In this document: piece after piece, positions 50,972 to 61,376 of the stretch
Layout of the letters: every line of letters starts with the position of its first letter
Position numbering within the stretch: the first letter of the stretch is position 1
NCBI RefSeq assembly: GCF_031583575.1
Contig: NZ_CP134146.1
Span: forward strand, 992,001-1,056,000
Origin: Thalassotalea nanhaiensis
GTDB taxonomy: Bacteria > Pseudomonadota > Gammaproteobacteria > Enterobacterales > Alteromonadaceae
Length of the DNA: 64,000 nucleotides
Direction of reading: 5' to 3'
Made by a program: the position numbers and the translations under genes
Notes under the pieces: generated by a model
The model's input: the letters and a program-made list of their open reading frames with translations, nothing else
Told to the model about the DNA's origin: nothing
Databases searched by the model: none

Positions 50972-50997
50972 CTTTTCAAAAATATGTAGTTAAGAAA

Positions 50998-51801
50998 CTA
51001 AAGTTTCATCGCCGGCGTTAAGTGCGGACGAATGTCCGTTAAAATTTCTTTTAATAAACGTGGGCTAGCGGCAACAATATTGCCGTTTTGTGAGTGATTA
51101 TGGCCACCGACAAAATCTGTTACTAAACCACCAGCTTCAATAACCAGTAGTTCACCTGCAGAAGTATTCCAAGGCTTAAGGCCAAGTTCAAATAAACCGT
51201 CCATTCGACCAGCTGCTATATAAGCTAAATCTAATGATGGACAACCGGCACTGCGAATATCTGCAGCTTTACTAAATAATGCCTGGTACATGCCAAAGTA
51301 TGCGTCACTGCTTGCTTTTTGTTTGTACGGAAGAGCAGTTGCTAAAATAGTACCTGCTAATTCTTTATGAGCTTTAATTCGAATTCGTGAACTGTTTAGC
51401 TGTGCGCCTTTACCACGGCTTGCTGTGAATAATTCACCACGGATTGGATCATAAATAACAGCTTGGTCTAATTTCCCTTTAACTTTCAGGGCAATAGAAA
51501 CAGAAAAGTGAGGAATGCCTTTAACAAAATTAGCGGTACCATCGATAGGATCGATGATCCATTGGTAGTCAGAATCTTTGCCTGGCAAAACACCACATTC
51601 TTCACCTACGATAGAATGTTCAGGATACGATTTTCGTAACGTATCAATAATAATTTGTTCTGCTTCCAGATCGAAATTTGTAACAAAATCAAATTTACCT
51701 TTTGCTTCAACAACAACTTTATCAGTATTTTCGAAAGCACGAGCAACAACAGAACCAGCGGCACGCGCAGCGCGTATCGCGATATTAAGCATCGGATGCA
51801 T
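50998..51801 (-). CDS. suhB: Inositol-1-monophosphatase family protein SuhB
   Basis: Mg-dependent phosphatase of 267 residues. In E. coli SuhB also acts with Nus factors in rRNA transcription antitermination. The metal site is intact: VGEECG, then IDPIDGTANFVKGIPHFSVS with the D-P-x-D-G-T signature, and KPWNTSAGELLVIEAGG with the third motif. Length is the same as in E. coli. It is divergent from trmJ, as in E. coli where suhB and trmJ neighbour each other, next to the isc operon. Confidence 0.95.
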   Translation of the reverse strand: MHPMLNIAIRAARAAGSVVARAFENTDKVVVEAKGKFDFVTNFDLEAEQIIIDTLRKSYPEHSIVGEECGVLPGKDSDYQWIIDPIDGTANFVKGIPHFSVSIALKVKGKLDQAVIYDPIRGELFTASRGKGAQLNSSRIRIKAHKELAGTILATALPYKQKASSDAYFGMYQALFSKAADIRSAGCPSLDLAYIAAGRMDGLFELGLKPWNTSAGELLVIEAGGLVTDFVGGHNHSQNGNIVAASPRLLKEILTDIRPHLTPAMKL

Positions 51802-52160
51802 AATGACTACCCTAATTTTAAAAAGAACAATTTAAACCGTTACTCCCGACAGGAGCAACAAAACGGCGCGCAGTATACCAAAAGACAACAACAAAAGCGA
51901 ACCAAAGCTAAAATTGTATTATTAAGAATTATTTATAGTTCAAAAATGTACGATTGCCAGTTAAACCTTAGATAAAAACTAGCTTACAGCAGGTTAACTC
52001 AATATAAACAAAATATATTTCTAATAAATAAATGAACTAAGCCAATTAGATAAATTGATCTTTTTTGTAAAGAATTCATGCTATTTTATGCTACATATTC
52101 TCTACACTTTCGCCTTACATGTGTTAAAATCGCGGAAAATTGAACATCAAAGAAAAACAC
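51802..52160. other. Intergenic region between divergent suhB and trmJ
   Basis: This 359-base AT-rich gap must hold the suhB and trmJ promoters. A -10-like TAAAAT near 52125 is the best trmJ candidate, but no convincing -35 is visible. I see no RNA gene, operator, repeat or small reading frame with a good ribosome binding site. Confidence 0.5.
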
Positions 52161-52931
52161 ATGTTAGATAACGTACGTATAGTTTTAGTAAATACTTCTG
52201 ATTGTCGCAATATGGGCTCTGCCGCCCGTGCAATGAAAACCATGGGCCTTAAAAATTTGGTCTTGGTCGATCCAAAAGAAATGCCAAATGGGCAAGCGCA
52301 AGCTTTGGCAGCTGGCGCTACAGATGTACTTGCCAACGCTAAGGTCGTTGCAACAATGAAAGAAGCCATTGAAGATTGTGGTCTTGTCGTTGGTACCAGT
52401 GCTCGATCACGTACATTGCCTTGGCCAATGCTTGATCCAAGAAGTTGCGGCAAACAAATGTCAGAAGAGGGAAAAGAGTACCCAGTGGCGTTAGTTTTTG
52501 GTCGAGAGAGCAGTGGCTTAACTAATGATGAATTGCAATTGTGTCACTATCATGTCGCTATTCCTGCCAATCCTGAATACAGCTCTTTAAATTTGGCAAT
52601 GGCAGTACAAACGTTAAGCTATGAAATAAGAATGAACTTCTTAGAGGCAGAGCAAGCACAGTTTGAAAAACAAGAAGTATCATCAGACTCTGCTGACGCT
52701 GAACTACAAGATGGTGAAAGTAAATATCAGCTAGTTGAAGAAACTGAGCGATTTTATGATCACTTTGAAAGTGCGATGCAAAAAACAGGGTTTATACAAG
52801 CAAAACATCCGGGCATTATCATGACAAAAGTTCGCCGTTTGTTTAACCGTGCTCGTCCAGATGGCAAAGAACTAAAAATGCTTCGTGGCATATTGGCCTC
52901 GATTGACAAATCCGTAAAAAATAAAGATTAA
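52161..52931 (+). CDS. trmJ: tRNA (cytidine/uridine-2'-O-)-methyltransferase TrmJ
   Basis: SPOUT-class methylase that modifies the ribose at position 32 of several tRNAs. From ATG 52161 it has 256 residues; the frame extends to a TTG at 52140, but the family starts at the sequence [29 protein letters not shown]. The SPOUT knot motifs are [15 protein letters not shown] and [17 protein letters not shown]. The C-terminal extension binds tRNA. It precedes cysE and the isc operon, the order common in gammaproteobacteria. Confidence 0.95.
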   Translation: MLDNVRIVLVNTSDCRNMGSAARAMKTMGLKNLVLVDPKEMPNGQAQALAAGATDVLANAKVVATMKEAIEDCGLVVGTSARSRTLPWPMLDPRSCGKQMSEEGKEYPVALVFGRESSGLTNDELQLCHYHVAIPANPEYSSLNLAMAVQTLSYEIRMNFLEAEQAQFEKQEVSSDSADAELQDGESKYQLVEETERFYDHFESAMQKTGFIQAKHPGIIMTKVRRLFNRARPDGKELKMLRGILASIDKSVKNKD

Positions 52932-52989
52932 TTAATGATGGTATATCGTTAATTACATTACGATAAACCAAACGATTAATAGGAATTAC

Positions 52990-53796
52990 ATGTTAAGCCG
53001 AATTCGAGAAGATATTAAAAGTGTGTTTGACCGCGATCCTGCGGCTAGAACCACATTTGAAGTATTAACCAATTACCCTGGGCTTCATGCCATTTGGGGC
53101 CACTGTATCTCGAACTGGTTATGGCAACGCAAACTTAAGTGGTTAGCACGCACGGTTTCTACGATATTTCGATGGTTAACTGGAGTCGAAATTCATCCCG
53201 GCGCAACTATTGGTCGCCGTTTCTTTATTGACCACGGTATGGGGATTGTTATTGGTGAAACTGCTGAAATAGGCAATGACTGTACTGTTTATCATGGTGT
53301 AACTTTGGGCGGTACCAGTTGGAATGCAGGTAAACGACACCCTACGTTAGAGAATAATGTAGTAATTGGCGCAGGTGCCAAAGTACTTGGGCCTCTGAAT
53401 GTTGGTGCCAATGCACGTATAGGCTCTAACGCTGTAGTAGTAAAAGATGTACCAGAAGGTGCAACTGTTATAGGTATTCCAGGGCGTATTGTCAGCAATT
53501 CAAAAGATCCCAAAGAGAGTGAGCGTAGTAAGCTTGCCAGTAAATATGGTTTTGATGCATATGCGGTAGCAAGCGATAACCCAGATCCTGTTGCTAAAGC
53601 AATTGGTAGAGTATTAGATCATGTACAGTTGATGGACTCAAAATTGCAGGAAGTGACAAAAGCCGTTAACGAAGTTGGTGGTAAAGTATGCGAAGAAGAG
53701 TTACCACCATTACACGTTAGTGAATTTGTCGAAGATGAAAAAGCAGCTGCAGAGCGACGCAAATCTGAAAAAGAATCCTTTGATCCTACAATTTAA
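52990..53796 (+). CDS. cysE: Serine O-acetyltransferase
   Basis: Acetylates serine for cysteine synthesis. The 268 residues have the N-terminal helical domain (beginning [19 protein letters not shown]) and a left-handed beta-helix of hexapeptide repeats: [54 protein letters not shown]. The active-site histidines in DHGMG and YHGVT are present. It is the short-N-terminus SAT form often placed next to iscR (epsilon-type), not the E. coli CysE location. Cysteine supply to IscS fits the neighbourhood. Confidence 0.93.
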   Translation: MLSRIREDIKSVFDRDPAARTTFEVLTNYPGLHAIWGHCISNWLWQRKLKWLARTVSTIFRWLTGVEIHPGATIGRRFFIDHGMGIVIGETAEIGNDCTVYHGVTLGGTSWNAGKRHPTLENNVVIGAGAKVLGPLNVGANARIGSNAVVVKDVPEGATVIGIPGRIVSNSKDPKESERSKLASKYGFDAYAVASDNPDPVAKAIGRVLDHVQLMDSKLQEVTKAVNEVGGKVCEEELPPLHVSEFVEDEKAAAERRKSEKESFDPTI

Positions 53797-53812
53797 TCTT
53801 GCCGTTTCACTA

Positions 53813-53869
53813 ATACCCGAGTAAAATAGTCAAGTATATAGTTGACTATTATACAAGGTTAAGTAAAAT
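53813..53869 (+). promoter_or_regulatory. iscR promoter with two type 1 IscR sites
   Basis: Bases 53813-53837 fit the 25-base type 1 IscR consensus ATASYYGACT...AGTCRRSTAT with one mismatch (G for C at 53821). A second site (53838-53862) fits the first half perfectly and the second half poorly. TTGACT (53842-53847), 16-base spacer and TAAAAT (53864-53869) form a promoter overlapping the second site. [2Fe-2S]-IscR would therefore repress its own operon, as in E. coli. Confidence 0.85.
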
Positions 53870-53969
53870 GCGCCTGTATTACCAATGAGTCAACGTGGTA
53901 TAGCTACCAAAATAAAACAATTATAAGTACCCAAAAGTACAATTTGGTATATAAATTTAAGGTGAAACA

Positions 53970-54476
53970 ATGAAATTAACTTCCAAAGGGCGTTACGCAG
54001 TAACTGCAATGCTTGATGTCGCTATTCACGCCGAATCAGGGCCTGTACCTTTGGCTGACATATCTGAGCGACAGGGTATTTCATTGTCGTATCTAGAACA
54101 GTTGTTTTCACGGTTACGTAAGCATGGATTAGTGAGCAGTGTACGTGGACCGGGCGGTGGTTACCGTTTGGGGCGTTGCTCAGCAACAATTGCCGTAAGT
54201 GATGTAATCAATGCCGTAGACGAAAGCGTTGATGCGACAAAATGTGCTGGCCAAGGTAATTGCCAAGCTGGACACAAATGTTTAACCCATGATTTATGGA
54301 ACGACTTAAGTAACCGAATCGCGGACTTTTTAAGTAGCATTACCTTGAGTGAACTTGTTAACCAAGGTGATGTACAACGAGTATCAGAGCGTCAAGATGC
54401 AGTTTATGCAGCAAACAGTAGCGAAAAGCCTGTAGGCACTTTGATTTCAACACGAAATATTATTGGCGAGTGGTAA
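53970..54476 (+). CDS. iscR: Fe-S cluster-sensing transcription regulator IscR
   Basis: Rrf2-family DNA-binding protein that senses Fe-S status. The 168 residues begin [17 protein letters not shown], with a winged helix whose recognition part is [18 protein letters not shown] and wing [12 protein letters not shown]. Cluster ligands C92, C98, C104 and H107 stand exactly where E. coli IscR has them. It is the first gene of iscRSUA-hscBA-fdx, preceded by its own operator. iscS follows after 32 bases. Confidence 0.97.
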   Translation: MKLTSKGRYAVTAMLDVAIHAESGPVPLADISERQGISLSYLEQLFSRLRKHGLVSSVRGPGGGYRLGRCSATIAVSDVINAVDESVDATKCAGQGNCQAGHKCLTHDLWNDLSNRIADFLSSITLSELVNQGDVQRVSERQDAVYAANSSEKPVGTLISTRNIIGEW

Positions 54477-54508
54477 TTAAACCACCGTTTATTGAGAGAG
54501 AAAAATTC

Positions 54509-55723
54509 ATGAAGTTACCTATTTATCTTGATTATTCTGCAACAACACCAGCTGATAAGCGTGTTGCAGAAAAGATGATGCAATACATGACTACCGATGG
54601 CTTTTTTGGCAACCCGGCGTCACGTTCACATAAATTCGGCTGGCAAGCAGAAGAAGCTGTTGATATTGCTCGTAATCAAATTGCTGACTTAATTAATGCA
54701 GATCCTCGTGAAATTGTATTCACATCAGGTGCTACTGAATCAGATAACCTTGCCATTAAAGGTGCTGCTCATTTTTATAACAAGCGCGGTAAGCACGTAA
54801 TTACCAGTAAAACTGAACATAAAGCAGTTTTAGATACTTGTCGTGAATTAGAGCGCCAAGGCTATGAAGTAACTTATTTAGATCCAGAAGCAAATGGGTT
54901 AATTGATTTAAATAAACTAGCAGATGCAATGCGTGAAGATACTGTATTAGTAAGTATTATGCATGTGAATAATGAAATTGGTGTTATTCAAGACATTAAT
55001 GAAATTGGTGAGCTTTGTCGTTCACGTAAAATTATTTTCCATGTAGATGCTGCACAATCTGTTGGTAAAATACCAGTTGATATGCAGGCAACTAAAGTAG
55101 ATTTAATGTCTATTTCAGCTCATAAAATGTATGGCCCGAAAGGAATTGGCGCTTTATACGTTCGTCGTAAGCCGCGTATTCGTTTAGAAGCACAAATGCA
55201 CGGTGGTGGTCATGAACGCGGTATGCGCAGTGGCACACTTGCTACTCACCAAATCGTTGGTTTTGGTGAAGCTTGTCGAATTGCCAAAGAAGAGATGGCA
55301 CAAGATTTAGCTCATGTTACTGCAATGCGTAACCGTTTATGGGAAGGCGTTAAAGACATGGAGCAAGTATTTATTAACGGTGATTCAGATAAACGCTATC
55401 AAGGTAACTTGAATATCAGTTTTAACTTCGTGGAAGGTGAATCATTGATAATGGCATTAAAAGACTTGGCTGTTTCTTCAGGCTCAGCATGTACTTCAGC
55501 AAGTTTAGAACCTTCATATGTACTACGTGCATTAGGTTTAAATGATGAAATGGCACACAGTTCAATTCGTTTCAGCTTCGGTCGTTTTACTACCAATGAA
55601 GAAATTGACTACGCAATTGATCTTATTCAAAAATCAATAAACCACTTACGTGAGATGTCACCACTTTGGGAAATGTTCCAAGATGGTATCGATTTAGACA
55701 CAGTAGAGTGGGCAGGTCACTAG
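54509..55723 (+). CDS. iscS: Cysteine desulfurase IscS
   Basis: PLP enzyme that removes sulfur from cysteine and delivers it to IscU, tRNA thiolation and other acceptors. From ATG 54509 it has 404 residues, identical to E. coli; the frame is open back to 54470, but that part overlaps iscR and lacks family similarity. The PLP lysine is K206 in [10 protein letters not shown], and the persulfide cysteine is C328 in [21 protein letters not shown] lies upstream as a ribosome binding site. Confidence 0.98.
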   Translation: MKLPIYLDYSATTPADKRVAEKMMQYMTTDGFFGNPASRSHKFGWQAEEAVDIARNQIADLINADPREIVFTSGATESDNLAIKGAAHFYNKRGKHVITSKTEHKAVLDTCRELERQGYEVTYLDPEANGLIDLNKLADAMREDTVLVSIMHVNNEIGVIQDINEIGELCRSRKIIFHVDAAQSVGKIPVDMQATKVDLMSISAHKMYGPKGIGALYVRRKPRIRLEAQMHGGGHERGMRSGTLATHQIVGFGEACRIAKEEMAQDLAHVTAMRNRLWEGVKDMEQVFINGDSDKRYQGNLNISFNFVEGESLIMALKDLAVSSGSACTSASLEPSYVLRALGLNDEMAHSSIRFSFGRFTTNEEIDYAIDLIQKSINHLREMSPLWEMFQDGIDLDTVEWAGH

Positions 55724-55767
55724 TTGCATAGGGCAACTGGTGAAATTACAGAATTTAGGGGCAAATT

Positions 55768-56148
55768 ATGGCTTATAGCGAAAAAGTAATCGATCATTAT
55801 GAAAACCCACGCAACGTAGGTTCGTTTGATAAAAATGATCCTCAAATCGCAACCGGTATGGTAGGCGCACCAGCGTGTGGTGATGTAATGAAACTACAAC
55901 TTAAAATTGATGATCAAGGTATCATTGAAGATGCAAAGTTTAAAACTTACGGTTGTGGCTCAGCCATTGCGTCTAGCTCATTAGTTACTGAGTGGGTAAA
56001 AGGCAAGTCTATTGATGAAGCTAGCGAAATCAAAAATACCGCAATTGCTGAAGAGCTAGCGTTACCGCCAGTAAAAATCCATTGTTCTATTTTAGCTGAA
56101 GATGCTATTAAAGCAGCAATTGAAGATTACAAAGCAAAACAAGGCTAG
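55768..56148 (+). CDS. iscU: Fe-S cluster scaffold IscU
   Basis: Assembles nascent [2Fe-2S] clusters. The 126-residue protein has ligands C37, C63 and C106 with D39, and the HscA-binding LPPVK motif at 99-103, all conserved. The start is SEKVIDHYENPRNVGSF. It lies between iscS and iscA. Confidence 0.98.
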   Translation: MAYSEKVIDHYENPRNVGSFDKNDPQIATGMVGAPACGDVMKLQLKIDDQGIIEDAKFKTYGCGSAIASSSLVTEWVKGKSIDEASEIKNTAIAEELALPPVKIHCSILAEDAIKAAIEDYKAKQG

Positions 56149-56157
56149 GTAAAGAAT

Positions 56158-56481
56158 ATGGCAATTTCAATGACTCCAGCGGCTACTGAACGTGTTCGCT
56201 CGTTTTTACAAAACCGTGGTAAAGGCTTAGGTTTGCGCTTAGGTGTTAAAACTACGGGTTGTTCAGGTTTAGCCTATGTGTTGGAATTTGTTGATGAGCT
56301 CAATGTCGACGATGAAGTATTTAACATTGATGATGTAAATATTATTGTTGACGGCAAAAGCTTAGTGCATATTGACGGCACACAACTAGATTTTGTTAAA
56401 GAAGGCTTAAACGAAGGCTTCAAATTTACCAACCCTAACGCTAAAGGCGAGTGTGGTTGTGGCGAAAGCTTTAACGTATAA
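56158..56481 (+). CDS. iscA: Iron-sulfur cluster carrier IscA
   Basis: A-type carrier that passes clusters to [4Fe-4S] targets. The 107 residues carry the three ligands C35, C99 and C101 (GCSGLAY and GECGCGESF). It is nine bases after iscU. Confidence 0.97.
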   Translation: MAISMTPAATERVRSFLQNRGKGLGLRLGVKTTGCSGLAYVLEFVDELNVDDEVFNIDDVNIIVDGKSLVHIDGTQLDFVKEGLNEGFKFTNPNAKGECGCGESFNV

Positions 56482-56505
56482 CTAATCTAACTAGCGGGCA
56501 ACACC

Positions 56506-57030
56506 TTGAACTACTACCAATTATTTGGCCTAGACGCTAAATTTAACCTCGACTTAACCGAGCTGTCTGCTACTTATCAAGCGTTACAAAAAACGGTCCA
56601 CCCGGATCGTTTTGCTCACGCTTCTTCGCAAGAACAACTATTAGCAGTGCAAAAGTCAGCTGAAATTAACGATGCTTTTCAAACGTTGAAACAGCCGATT
56701 TTGCGCGCTGAGTATCTGCTAAAATTACGCGGTACAGAACTTCCTTTAGAGCAAGAGTCTTTTGGTAACGTAAGCTTTTTAATGGAGCAAATGGAGCTTA
56801 GAGAAATGCTTGGTGATATCGCTGGTGCCAGCGATATTGATGCTGCCATTTTTTCAGCGCAAGAAACTTTAGACGTACAAGCCCAACATTTATGGCAACA
56901 AGTTGAACGCTTATTAGCAACGAATAACCAAGCGGATAACGTAAGTGCAAGCGAGCTGACACGCAAGTTAAAGTTCTATCAAAAATTACAAATTGAGCTA
57001 GATCGTATTGAAGACGATCTACTTGACTAA
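56506..57030 (+). CDS. hscB: Fe-S assembly co-chaperone HscB
   Basis: J-protein partner that presents IscU to HscA. The 174 residues begin NYYQLFGLDAKF, and the J-domain has the HPD motif at 32-34 (VHPDRF). The C-terminal three-helix bundle (about 80-170) binds IscU. The start is a TTG at 56506, since the first helix of the J-domain begins immediately and no other start lies upstream within the gap after iscA. Confidence 0.95.
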   Translation: MNYYQLFGLDAKFNLDLTELSATYQALQKTVHPDRFAHASSQEQLLAVQKSAEINDAFQTLKQPILRAEYLLKLRGTELPLEQESFGNVSFLMEQMELREMLGDIAGASDIDAAIFSAQETLDVQAQHLWQQVERLLATNNQADNVSASELTRKLKFYQKLQIELDRIEDDLLD

Positions 57031-57062
57031 GTTAAAAATTTAATCACAAAAGATATATAAAC

Positions 57063-58928
57063 ATGGCTCTATTACAAATTGCTGAACCTGGACAAAGTAC
57101 AGTTCCACACGAACACCGATTAGCGGCAGGTATCGATTTAGGTACCACCAATTCATTAGTGGCAAGTGTGAAAAGTGGTTTGGCAGAAACGTTAACTGAT
57201 TCACAAGGTAATGATATTTTACCTTCTATTGTTAGCTATCAAAGTAATGCCGTTTTAGTTGGCGACGCAGCTAAAGCACACTCCATTAGCGATCCTGAAA
57301 ACACCATCGTATCAGTAAAGCGCTTAATGGGCAGATCGCTCTCAGACATTAATGCTAAATACCCAGCCTTGCCATACCAGTTTTGTGGTGAAGACTCTCA
57401 TCCATCGTTAAATACTCGCAAGGGTCCAAAGAACCCAGTGCAAGTGTCGGCTGAAATCTTATCTAACTTGGTCGATCGAGCTAAACAATCATTAGGCGGC
57501 GACTTAGAAGGTGTAGTGATCACTGTTCCCGCATATTTTGATGACGCACAACGTCAAAGCACGAAAGATGCAGCGACCATCGCTGGTGTGAATGTTTTAC
57601 GTTTATTGAACGAACCAACAGCAGCAGCTGTTGCGTATGGTTTAGACAGCGGTCAAGAAGGTGTTATTGCCGTTTTTGATTTAGGCGGTGGCACGTTTGA
57701 TATTTCTGTATTGCGTTTAGCTAAAGGGGTGTTTGAAGTACTCGCTACTGGCGGTGATTCTGCTTTAGGTGGAGATGATTTTGATCTGGTTTTAGTTGAA
57801 CACATTCTCGAGCAAGCAAACTTGCAACGTCCGTTATCAAGTTCAATGGAGCGCCAAGTGTTACAACAGGCGTGTACTGTAAAAGAGCAACTTACCGATG
57901 CTGAATCGGCAATGGTTAATTTGACCCTAGAGTCTGGAGAGGAGTTTTCTTGTCAGTTAACACGAGAAACCTTTAATCAATTAATTAAACCGCTGGTTGC
58001 AAAAACATTACGAGCGTGTCGACGTTCATTAAAAGATGCTGATGTTAATATCAGTGATGTTAATGAAGTCATCATGGTTGGCGGTTCTACTCGCGTACCA
58101 CTCGTTCGCTCTGAAGTAGGCAGCTACTTTCAAAAAACGCCATTAACTTCAATTGACCCGGACAAAGTAGTTGCCATTGGCGCTGCGATTCAGGCTGATG
58201 TTTTAGCGGGTAACAAACCAGACAGTGACATGCTGTTACTTGACGTAATTCCTTTATCGCTTGGTTTAGAAACTATGGGCGGTTTGGTTGAAAAAGTTAT
58301 TTCTCGTAATACAACAATCCCCGTTGCTAAAGCACAAGAATTTACCACCTTTAAAGATGGTCAAACAGCGATGGCTATTCATGTGTTACAAGGCGAACGT
58401 GAATTAGTTGAAGATTGCCGCTCATTAGCTCGATTCGAATTAAGAGGTATTCCAGCGATGACCGCTGGTGCTGCACATATTCGGGTAACATTCAAAGTTG
58501 ATGCGGACGGATTATTGAGTGTTAGCGCCATGGAAAAATCTACAGGTGTTGAATCTTCCATTGAAGTGAAACCTTCATTTGGTCTTGACGAAAACGACAT
58601 TATTACCATGTTAAAAGATTCAATGAGTAATGCTAAAGAAGATATGGATGCACGCATGCTGAAAGAACAGCAAGTAGAAGCTGCCCGTGTATTCGAAAGT
58701 GTTACAGCTGCCATCAGTGAAGATGGTGAACGATTACTAACAGAGCAAGAACTTGCTGAAATAAATTCTGCACTTTCTAATTTACTTACAATCAGTCAAA
58801 CGTCCAGCATTGCGGCAATAGAAGTTGCTATAGCAGCGGTTGACAAAGTTACAGCGACTTTTGCTGAGCGTCGTATGGATTCTTCGATTCGTACGGCTTT
58901 AGCTGGTCATTCGGTAGACGAGGTTTAA
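57063..58928 (+). CDS. hscA: Fe-S assembly chaperone HscA
   Basis: Specialised Hsp70 that releases clusters from IscU with HscB. The 621 residues have the ATPase motifs [56 protein letters not shown] and [15 protein letters not shown]. The substrate-binding domain follows, and the C-terminal tail lacks the DnaK-type EEVD-like end, as expected for HscA. The cognate IscU motif LPPVK is encoded upstream. Confidence 0.97.
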   Translation: MALLQIAEPGQSTVPHEHRLAAGIDLGTTNSLVASVKSGLAETLTDSQGNDILPSIVSYQSNAVLVGDAAKAHSISDPENTIVSVKRLMGRSLSDINAKYPALPYQFCGEDSHPSLNTRKGPKNPVQVSAEILSNLVDRAKQSLGGDLEGVVITVPAYFDDAQRQSTKDAATIAGVNVLRLLNEPTAAAVAYGLDSGQEGVIAVFDLGGGTFDISVLRLAKGVFEVLATGGDSALGGDDFDLVLVEHILEQANLQRPLSSSMERQVLQQACTVKEQLTDAESAMVNLTLESGEEFSCQLTRETFNQLIKPLVAKTLRACRRSLKDADVNISDVNEVIMVGGSTRVPLVRSEVGSYFQKTPLTSIDPDKVVAIGAAIQADVLAGNKPDSDMLLLDVIPLSLGLETMGGLVEKVISRNTTIPVAKAQEFTTFKDGQTAMAIHVLQGERELVEDCRSLARFELRGIPAMTAGAAHIRVTFKVDADGLLSVSAMEKSTGVESSIEVKPSFGLDENDIITMLKDSMSNAKEDMDARMLKEQQVEAARVFESVTAAISEDGERLLTEQELAEINSALSNLLTISQTSSIAAIEVAIAAVDKVTATFAERRMDSSIRTALAGHSVDEV

Positions 58929-58930
58929 TC

Positions 58931-59269
58931 ATGCCACAAATTATCTTTCTTCCAAACGAAGAATTATGCCCAGAAGGTTTAGTTGTAGAAGCTGAAACCG
59001 GTGAAACAGTGTTAGATGTTGCACTTAAAAATAACATTGGTGTTGAGCATGCCTGTGAAAAAGTATGTGCGTGTACAACATGTCATATGGTCATTAGAGA
59101 AGGCTTTGATTCACTGGATGAAAGTGATGAACTTGAAGATGACATGCTTGATAAAGCTTGGGGCTTAGAGCCGGAGTCACGCTTGGGTTGCCAAGCCATC
59201 ATCAGCGATGAAGACTTGGTTGTGGAAATTCCAAAATACACAGTTAATATGGTCAGTGAAAATCATTAA
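58931..59269 (+). CDS. fdx: Isc-type [2Fe-2S] ferredoxin
   Basis: Electron donor for cluster assembly. The 112 residues have ligands C42, C48, C51 and C87 (HACEKVCACTTCHM and RLGCQ), plus the extra C46 typical of adrenodoxin-like Isc ferredoxins. The start is two bases after the hscA stop codon. The operon ends here: no iscX reading frame is visible before the terminator. Confidence 0.97.
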   Translation: MPQIIFLPNEELCPEGLVVEAETGETVLDVALKNNIGVEHACEKVCACTTCHMVIREGFDSLDESDELEDDMLDKAWGLEPESRLGCQAIISDEDLVVEIPKYTVNMVSENH

Positions 59270-59283
59270 CAACTGATATTTAG

Positions 59284-59306
59284 AAAGGGCCTGATGGCCC
59301 TTTTTT
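59284..59306 (+). terminator. Intrinsic terminator of the isc operon
   Basis: AAAGGGCC and GGCCCTTT (59284-59303) flank TGAT, followed by T residues to 59306. It lies 15 bases after the fdx stop codon. Confidence 0.93.
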
Positions 59307-59357
59307 AGTTTAAGGAATAAGGAATGCAAACTTCTATTTTTAGATTTACGTTTGTAA
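59307..59357 (+). repeat. Decayed single unit of the terminator-linked hairpin repeat
   Basis: Immediately after the fdx terminator, TTTAAGGAATAA takes the place of hairpin A, then GGAATGCAAAC and, at 59350-59357, GTTTGTAA match the unit after suhB (GGAATGCAAACT...AGTTTGTAA). The inner CATGGATG tip is lost. This looks like a remnant of the same element. Confidence 0.6.
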
Positions 59358-59513
59358 ACAGCCCGCGAAAATTCATTAAACAATATCTTATATAGAAATT
59401 GTTTGTAACAAGCTGCAAAATTAATATACAACAGCTCACTGTTAAGGCAGAATACTGCCATTAAAAATTCAAACTAGTACCGCTAGTTCATAAATGTTGA
59501 CTGAGGAAAACCA

Positions 59514-60770
59514 ATGCTTAAACGTGATATGAATATTGCTGATTTTGATCCTGAATTATATCAAGCAATGACCAATGAAGTTGAACGCCAAGAACACCAC
59601 ATCGAATTAATTGCATCTGAAAACTACTGTAGCTCTCGCGTTCTTGAAGCTCAAGGTTCTCAATTGACCAATAAATATGCTGAAGGTTATCCTGGTAAGC
59701 GTTACTACGGTGGTTGTGAATACGTTGATATTGCAGAGCAATTAGCAATAGACCGTGCTAAAGAGTTATTTGGTGCCACTTATGCAAACGTACAACCACA
59801 CGCTGGTTCTCAGGCAAATGCTGCGGTATTCCAAGCACTTGTTAAGCCAGGCGGAAAAGTATTAGGTATGAGTTTGGCTCATGGTGGCCATTTAACTCAT
59901 GGTTCTCATGTAAACTTTTCTGGTAAATCTTACGAAGCATTCCAATATGGTCTTAACCCAGAAACGGGCGACATAGATTACGAAGAACTTGAGCGTTTAG
60001 CGTTTGAGCACAAACCTGAAATGATCATTGGTGGTTTTTCTGCATTCTCTGGTGTTGTTGATTGGGCAAGAATGCGTGAAATTGCTGATAAAGTAGACGC
60101 TTACTTTATGGTTGATATGGCTCACGTTGCAGGTCTTATTGCAGCTGGCTTATATCCTAACCCAGTTCCACATGCACACGTTGTAACGACTACCACTCAT
60201 AAAACGTTAGCGGGTCCTCGTGGTGGTTTAATTATTTCTGGCTGTAATGACGAAGCTATCGAGAAAAAACTAAATTCTGCGGTTTTCCCAGGCGGTCAAG
60301 GTGGTCCATTAATGCATATTATCGCTGCAAAAGCGGTAGCCTTTAAAGAAGCACTACAACCAGAATTTAAAGAGTACCAACAAAAAGTTTTAGATAATGC
60401 TAAAACTATGGTGGCGGTATTACAAGAACGTGGTTATAAAGTTGTATCTAACGGTACAGAAAACCACTTATTATTGTTAGATCTAATCGATAAAGACATT
60501 ACCGGTAAAGATGCTGATGCTGCACTTGGTCGAGCTTTTATCACAGTAAACAAAAACTCGGTTCCAAATGACCCACGTTCTCCATTTGTTACTTCAGGTC
60601 TTCGCTTAGGTACTCCAGCCATTTCTCGTCGTGGTTTTGGTACAGCTGAAACTACACTATTGACCGGTTGGATTTGTGATATTTTAGATGACTTATCTAA
60701 TGAAGATACAATTTCTACTGTTCGTGAAAATGTGATCGAGCTTTGTTCTCGTTTCCCTGTTTACGCATAA
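59514..60770 (+). CDS. glyA: Serine hydroxymethyltransferase
   Basis: PLP enzyme that interconverts serine and glycine and charges tetrahydrofolate with a one-carbon unit. The 418 residues begin [18 protein letters not shown], the usual start. They include [38 protein letters not shown] and the PLP-lysine motif [15 protein letters not shown]. It has its own terminator; nrdR follows as in E. coli relatives, where glyA and nrdR-rib genes are often neighbours. Confidence 0.98.
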   Translation: MLKRDMNIADFDPELYQAMTNEVERQEHHIELIASENYCSSRVLEAQGSQLTNKYAEGYPGKRYYGGCEYVDIAEQLAIDRAKELFGATYANVQPHAGSQANAAVFQALVKPGGKVLGMSLAHGGHLTHGSHVNFSGKSYEAFQYGLNPETGDIDYEELERLAFEHKPEMIIGGFSAFSGVVDWARMREIADKVDAYFMVDMAHVAGLIAAGLYPNPVPHAHVVTTTTHKTLAGPRGGLIISGCNDEAIEKKLNSAVFPGGQGGPLMHIIAAKAVAFKEALQPEFKEYQQKVLDNAKTMVAVLQERGYKVVSNGTENHLLLLDLIDKDITGKDADAALGRAFITVNKNSVPNDPRSPFVTSGLRLGTPAISRRGFGTAETTLLTGWICDILDDLSNEDTISTVRENVIELCSRFPVYA

Positions 60771-60828
60771 ATTCATTGTTTAGTTTTTATTGTGGATAGG
60801 TTTCGCAATATTAAATAAATTAGATTAA

Positions 60829-60858
60829 AATAGCCGCTTATAGCGGCTATTTTTTTTT
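60829..60858 (+). terminator. Intrinsic terminator of glyA
   Basis: ATAGCCGCT and AGCGGCTAT flank a short loop (60830-60850), followed by a nine-base T tract. It lies about 60 bases after the glyA stop codon. Confidence 0.93.
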
Positions 60859-60908
60859 GCTTGCCATTGTTTATTAAAACTATAATAAAAACAAATAGTA
60901 GGAATTTT

Positions 60909-61364
60909 ATGTATTGTCCATTTTGTGCAGCAACAGATACTAAAGTAATTGACTCAAGATTAGTTTCTGACGGTCATCAAGTAAGACGTCGTCGGGAATG
61001 TTTAGATTGCAAAGAACGTTATACTACATTCGAATCAGCTGAGCTTGTTATGCCAAGGATCATCAAACGTGACGGTTCAAGAGAGCCTTTCAATGAAGAT
61101 AAGTTGCGAAATGGTTTATTAAGAGCTCTTGAGAAACGCCCGGTAAGTACCGAAAATACCGAATTAGCTATTAACAAATTAAAGTCACAACTCAGAGCAA
61201 CGGGTGAACGAGAAGTTTCAAGTGAAATGCTTGGTAATCTTATTATGGATGTACTAAAAGGTCTTGATAAAGTTGCGTATGTTCGCTTTGCTTCGGTATA
61301 CCGTTCTTTTGAAGATATCCGCGAATTCGGTGAAGAAATTGCTCGTTTAGGCGATGACGAATAG
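60909..61364 (+). CDS. nrdR: Transcriptional repressor NrdR
   Basis: Nucleotide-sensing repressor of ribonucleotide reductase genes. From ATG 60909 (AGGA six bases upstream) it has 151 residues; the frame is open to 60861, but that extension overlaps the glyA terminator. The zinc ribbon has C3, C6, C31 and C34 (MYCPFC and [12 protein letters not shown]). The ATP-cone domain (about 49-139) begins [20 protein letters not shown]. It precedes ribD by 12 bases, a widely conserved nrdR-ribD pairing. Confidence 0.96.
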   Translation: MYCPFCAATDTKVIDSRLVSDGHQVRRRRECLDCKERYTTFESAELVMPRIIKRDGSREPFNEDKLRNGLLRALEKRPVSTENTELAINKLKSQLRATGEREVSSEMLGNLIMDVLKGLDKVAYVRFASVYRSFEDIREFGEEIARLGDDE

Positions 61365-61376
61365 GATCAATATTTT

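Noticed and set aside
54470-54508. Upstream extension of iscS
   Set aside because: It overlaps the end of iscR; ATG 54509 gives the canonical 404-residue protein.
60861-60908. Upstream extension of nrdR
   Set aside because: It starts directly behind the glyA terminator and precedes the zinc-ribbon start that defines the family.
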